Source: Saxidomus purpurata (lineage: Eukaryota > Mollusca > Bivalvia > Venerida > Veneridae). Taken from it: a stretch of DNA of 64,000 nucleotides. Below, piece by piece: positions 63,340 to 64,000 of the stretch. Each line of letters starts with the position of its first letter. Position 1 is the first letter of the stretch. The stretch spans positions 38,347,333-38,411,332 of the forward strand of contig JAFMSR010000003.1 of NCBI GenBank assembly GCA_022818135.1. Direction: 5' to 3'. The notes under the pieces are model-generated. The model saw only the letters and a program-made list of their open reading frames with translations, searched no databases and was not told the DNA's origin. Both the position numbers and the translations under genes were made by a program.

Positions 63340-64000
63340 TGTTATTTCGATTCTAACATGACCAGATATTACAAAAGGTGAATAAATGCAAAGCTTTATT
63401 TTCTACGCGAACGCTCATTTAACGTCATGCGGCGCAATATGACGTCATGTTTACAGCATATCGGTTCCCGCGTTGTTTATGGTTTAATATAACATAATTT
63501 TCTACTCTTTGTATATAGAGACGAAATCGTGAGTCATGTTAGAATACTATATCATGAACACTAATTACGTCCTTAGATTATTACAAGGTTGATGAGACAT
63601 TTGCAATACAACGTGATTTTTACAATAATCAGTTTTAGGTAAAAATCAACCTTTAAGAAATAAGCCAATCAGTAAAACAGTGGAATGCTCAAAAGTATTA
63701 TTTCCGAGTTGAATTATCGGTGGGATACACATTCTCATCATTGATTATCAATCTGTAAAGGAAGAACCATATTTGTCTAGAATAACAAGAATGGATGATG
63801 TATTAAGTAGAAATATTAACTGTCGCAACAATTCAGGTTTGTTTAAAACTCGTTTAATCACGGTTATAACGACATCATGCCTTCCGTGAAAAGATTCCTT
63901 TAATAATTTGAAAGTCCCGGTTTTTTTTACAAAAAGGAATCATTATTATATCATTGAATCTTTCAGTACTATCACAAAATATTTGGTTTAGTATATGTCA
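63340..64000. other. Intergenic to window end
   Basis: No gene or repeat supported. Confidence 0.5.

Overview
This is a 64 kb, AT-rich, animal nuclear window, most likely from a bivalve mollusc. The repeats point there: dispersed elements with hairpin ends of the AACAAGAGGGCC / CTCACCTG type, CAAGAGATCCC...TTGGCGCCC repeats, tRNA-headed SINEs, TTAA-flanked short DNA transposons, and long, many-intron genes with GT-AG junctions. The species cannot be fixed from sequence alone. A run of exactly 500 Ns (2109-2608) marks a scaffold gap.

Three genes can be supported, all on the minus strand. (1) 46443-60737 is a complete membrane-bound Xaa-Pro aminopeptidase (XPNPEP2-like). I could assemble 22 exons with continuous phase, giving 701 codons, a signal peptide, all five dinuclear metal ligands and a GPI-type tail. 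(2) 29244-36042 is a complete three-exon, 468-codon Golgi-type sulfotransferase with a WSCD-like catalytic domain. Its stem is made of 13-residue tandem repeats. (3) 16884-18982 holds the last three exons (150 codons) of an OB-fold, RPA-like protein. Its 5' exons were not found.

Layout. 1-16.8 kb is repeats only: a SINE tail at the left edge, a hairpin-ended repeat (3.2-6.6 kb) carrying a Tc1/mariner copy that itself carries a 787 bp element, a TTAA element with a GATA microsatellite (8.5-10.2 kb), exact tandem duplications (12.7-13.3 kb) and two more hairpin-ended repeats (13.4-15.6 kb). 16.9-19 kb is the OB-fold gene with a TTAA element in its intron. 19.7-24.0 kb is a 4.26 kb element with terminal inverted repeats of about 155 bp and TTAA flanks. 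24-29 kb is intergenic with SINEs and a palindrome. 29.2-36.0 kb is the sulfotransferase gene, whose large first intron holds two minisatellites, two palindromes and a hammerhead-like motif. 36.5-36.7 kb is a probable poly-C sequencing artefact. 37.7-40.8 kb is a dead, 5'-truncated LINE broken by two palindromes. 40.8-46.4 kb is intergenic. 46.4-60.7 kb is the aminopeptidase. 60.7-64 kb is intergenic with a short inverted-repeat element and another long palindrome.

The genes show no sign of acting in one pathway. Two encode secretory-pathway proteins, a Golgi sulfotransferase and a cell-surface peptidase, but this looks like ordinary neighbourhood. The most unusual content is structural: at least seven long imperfect palindromes of different sequence with a similar build, and three TTAA-flanked elements whose ends all start GGT.
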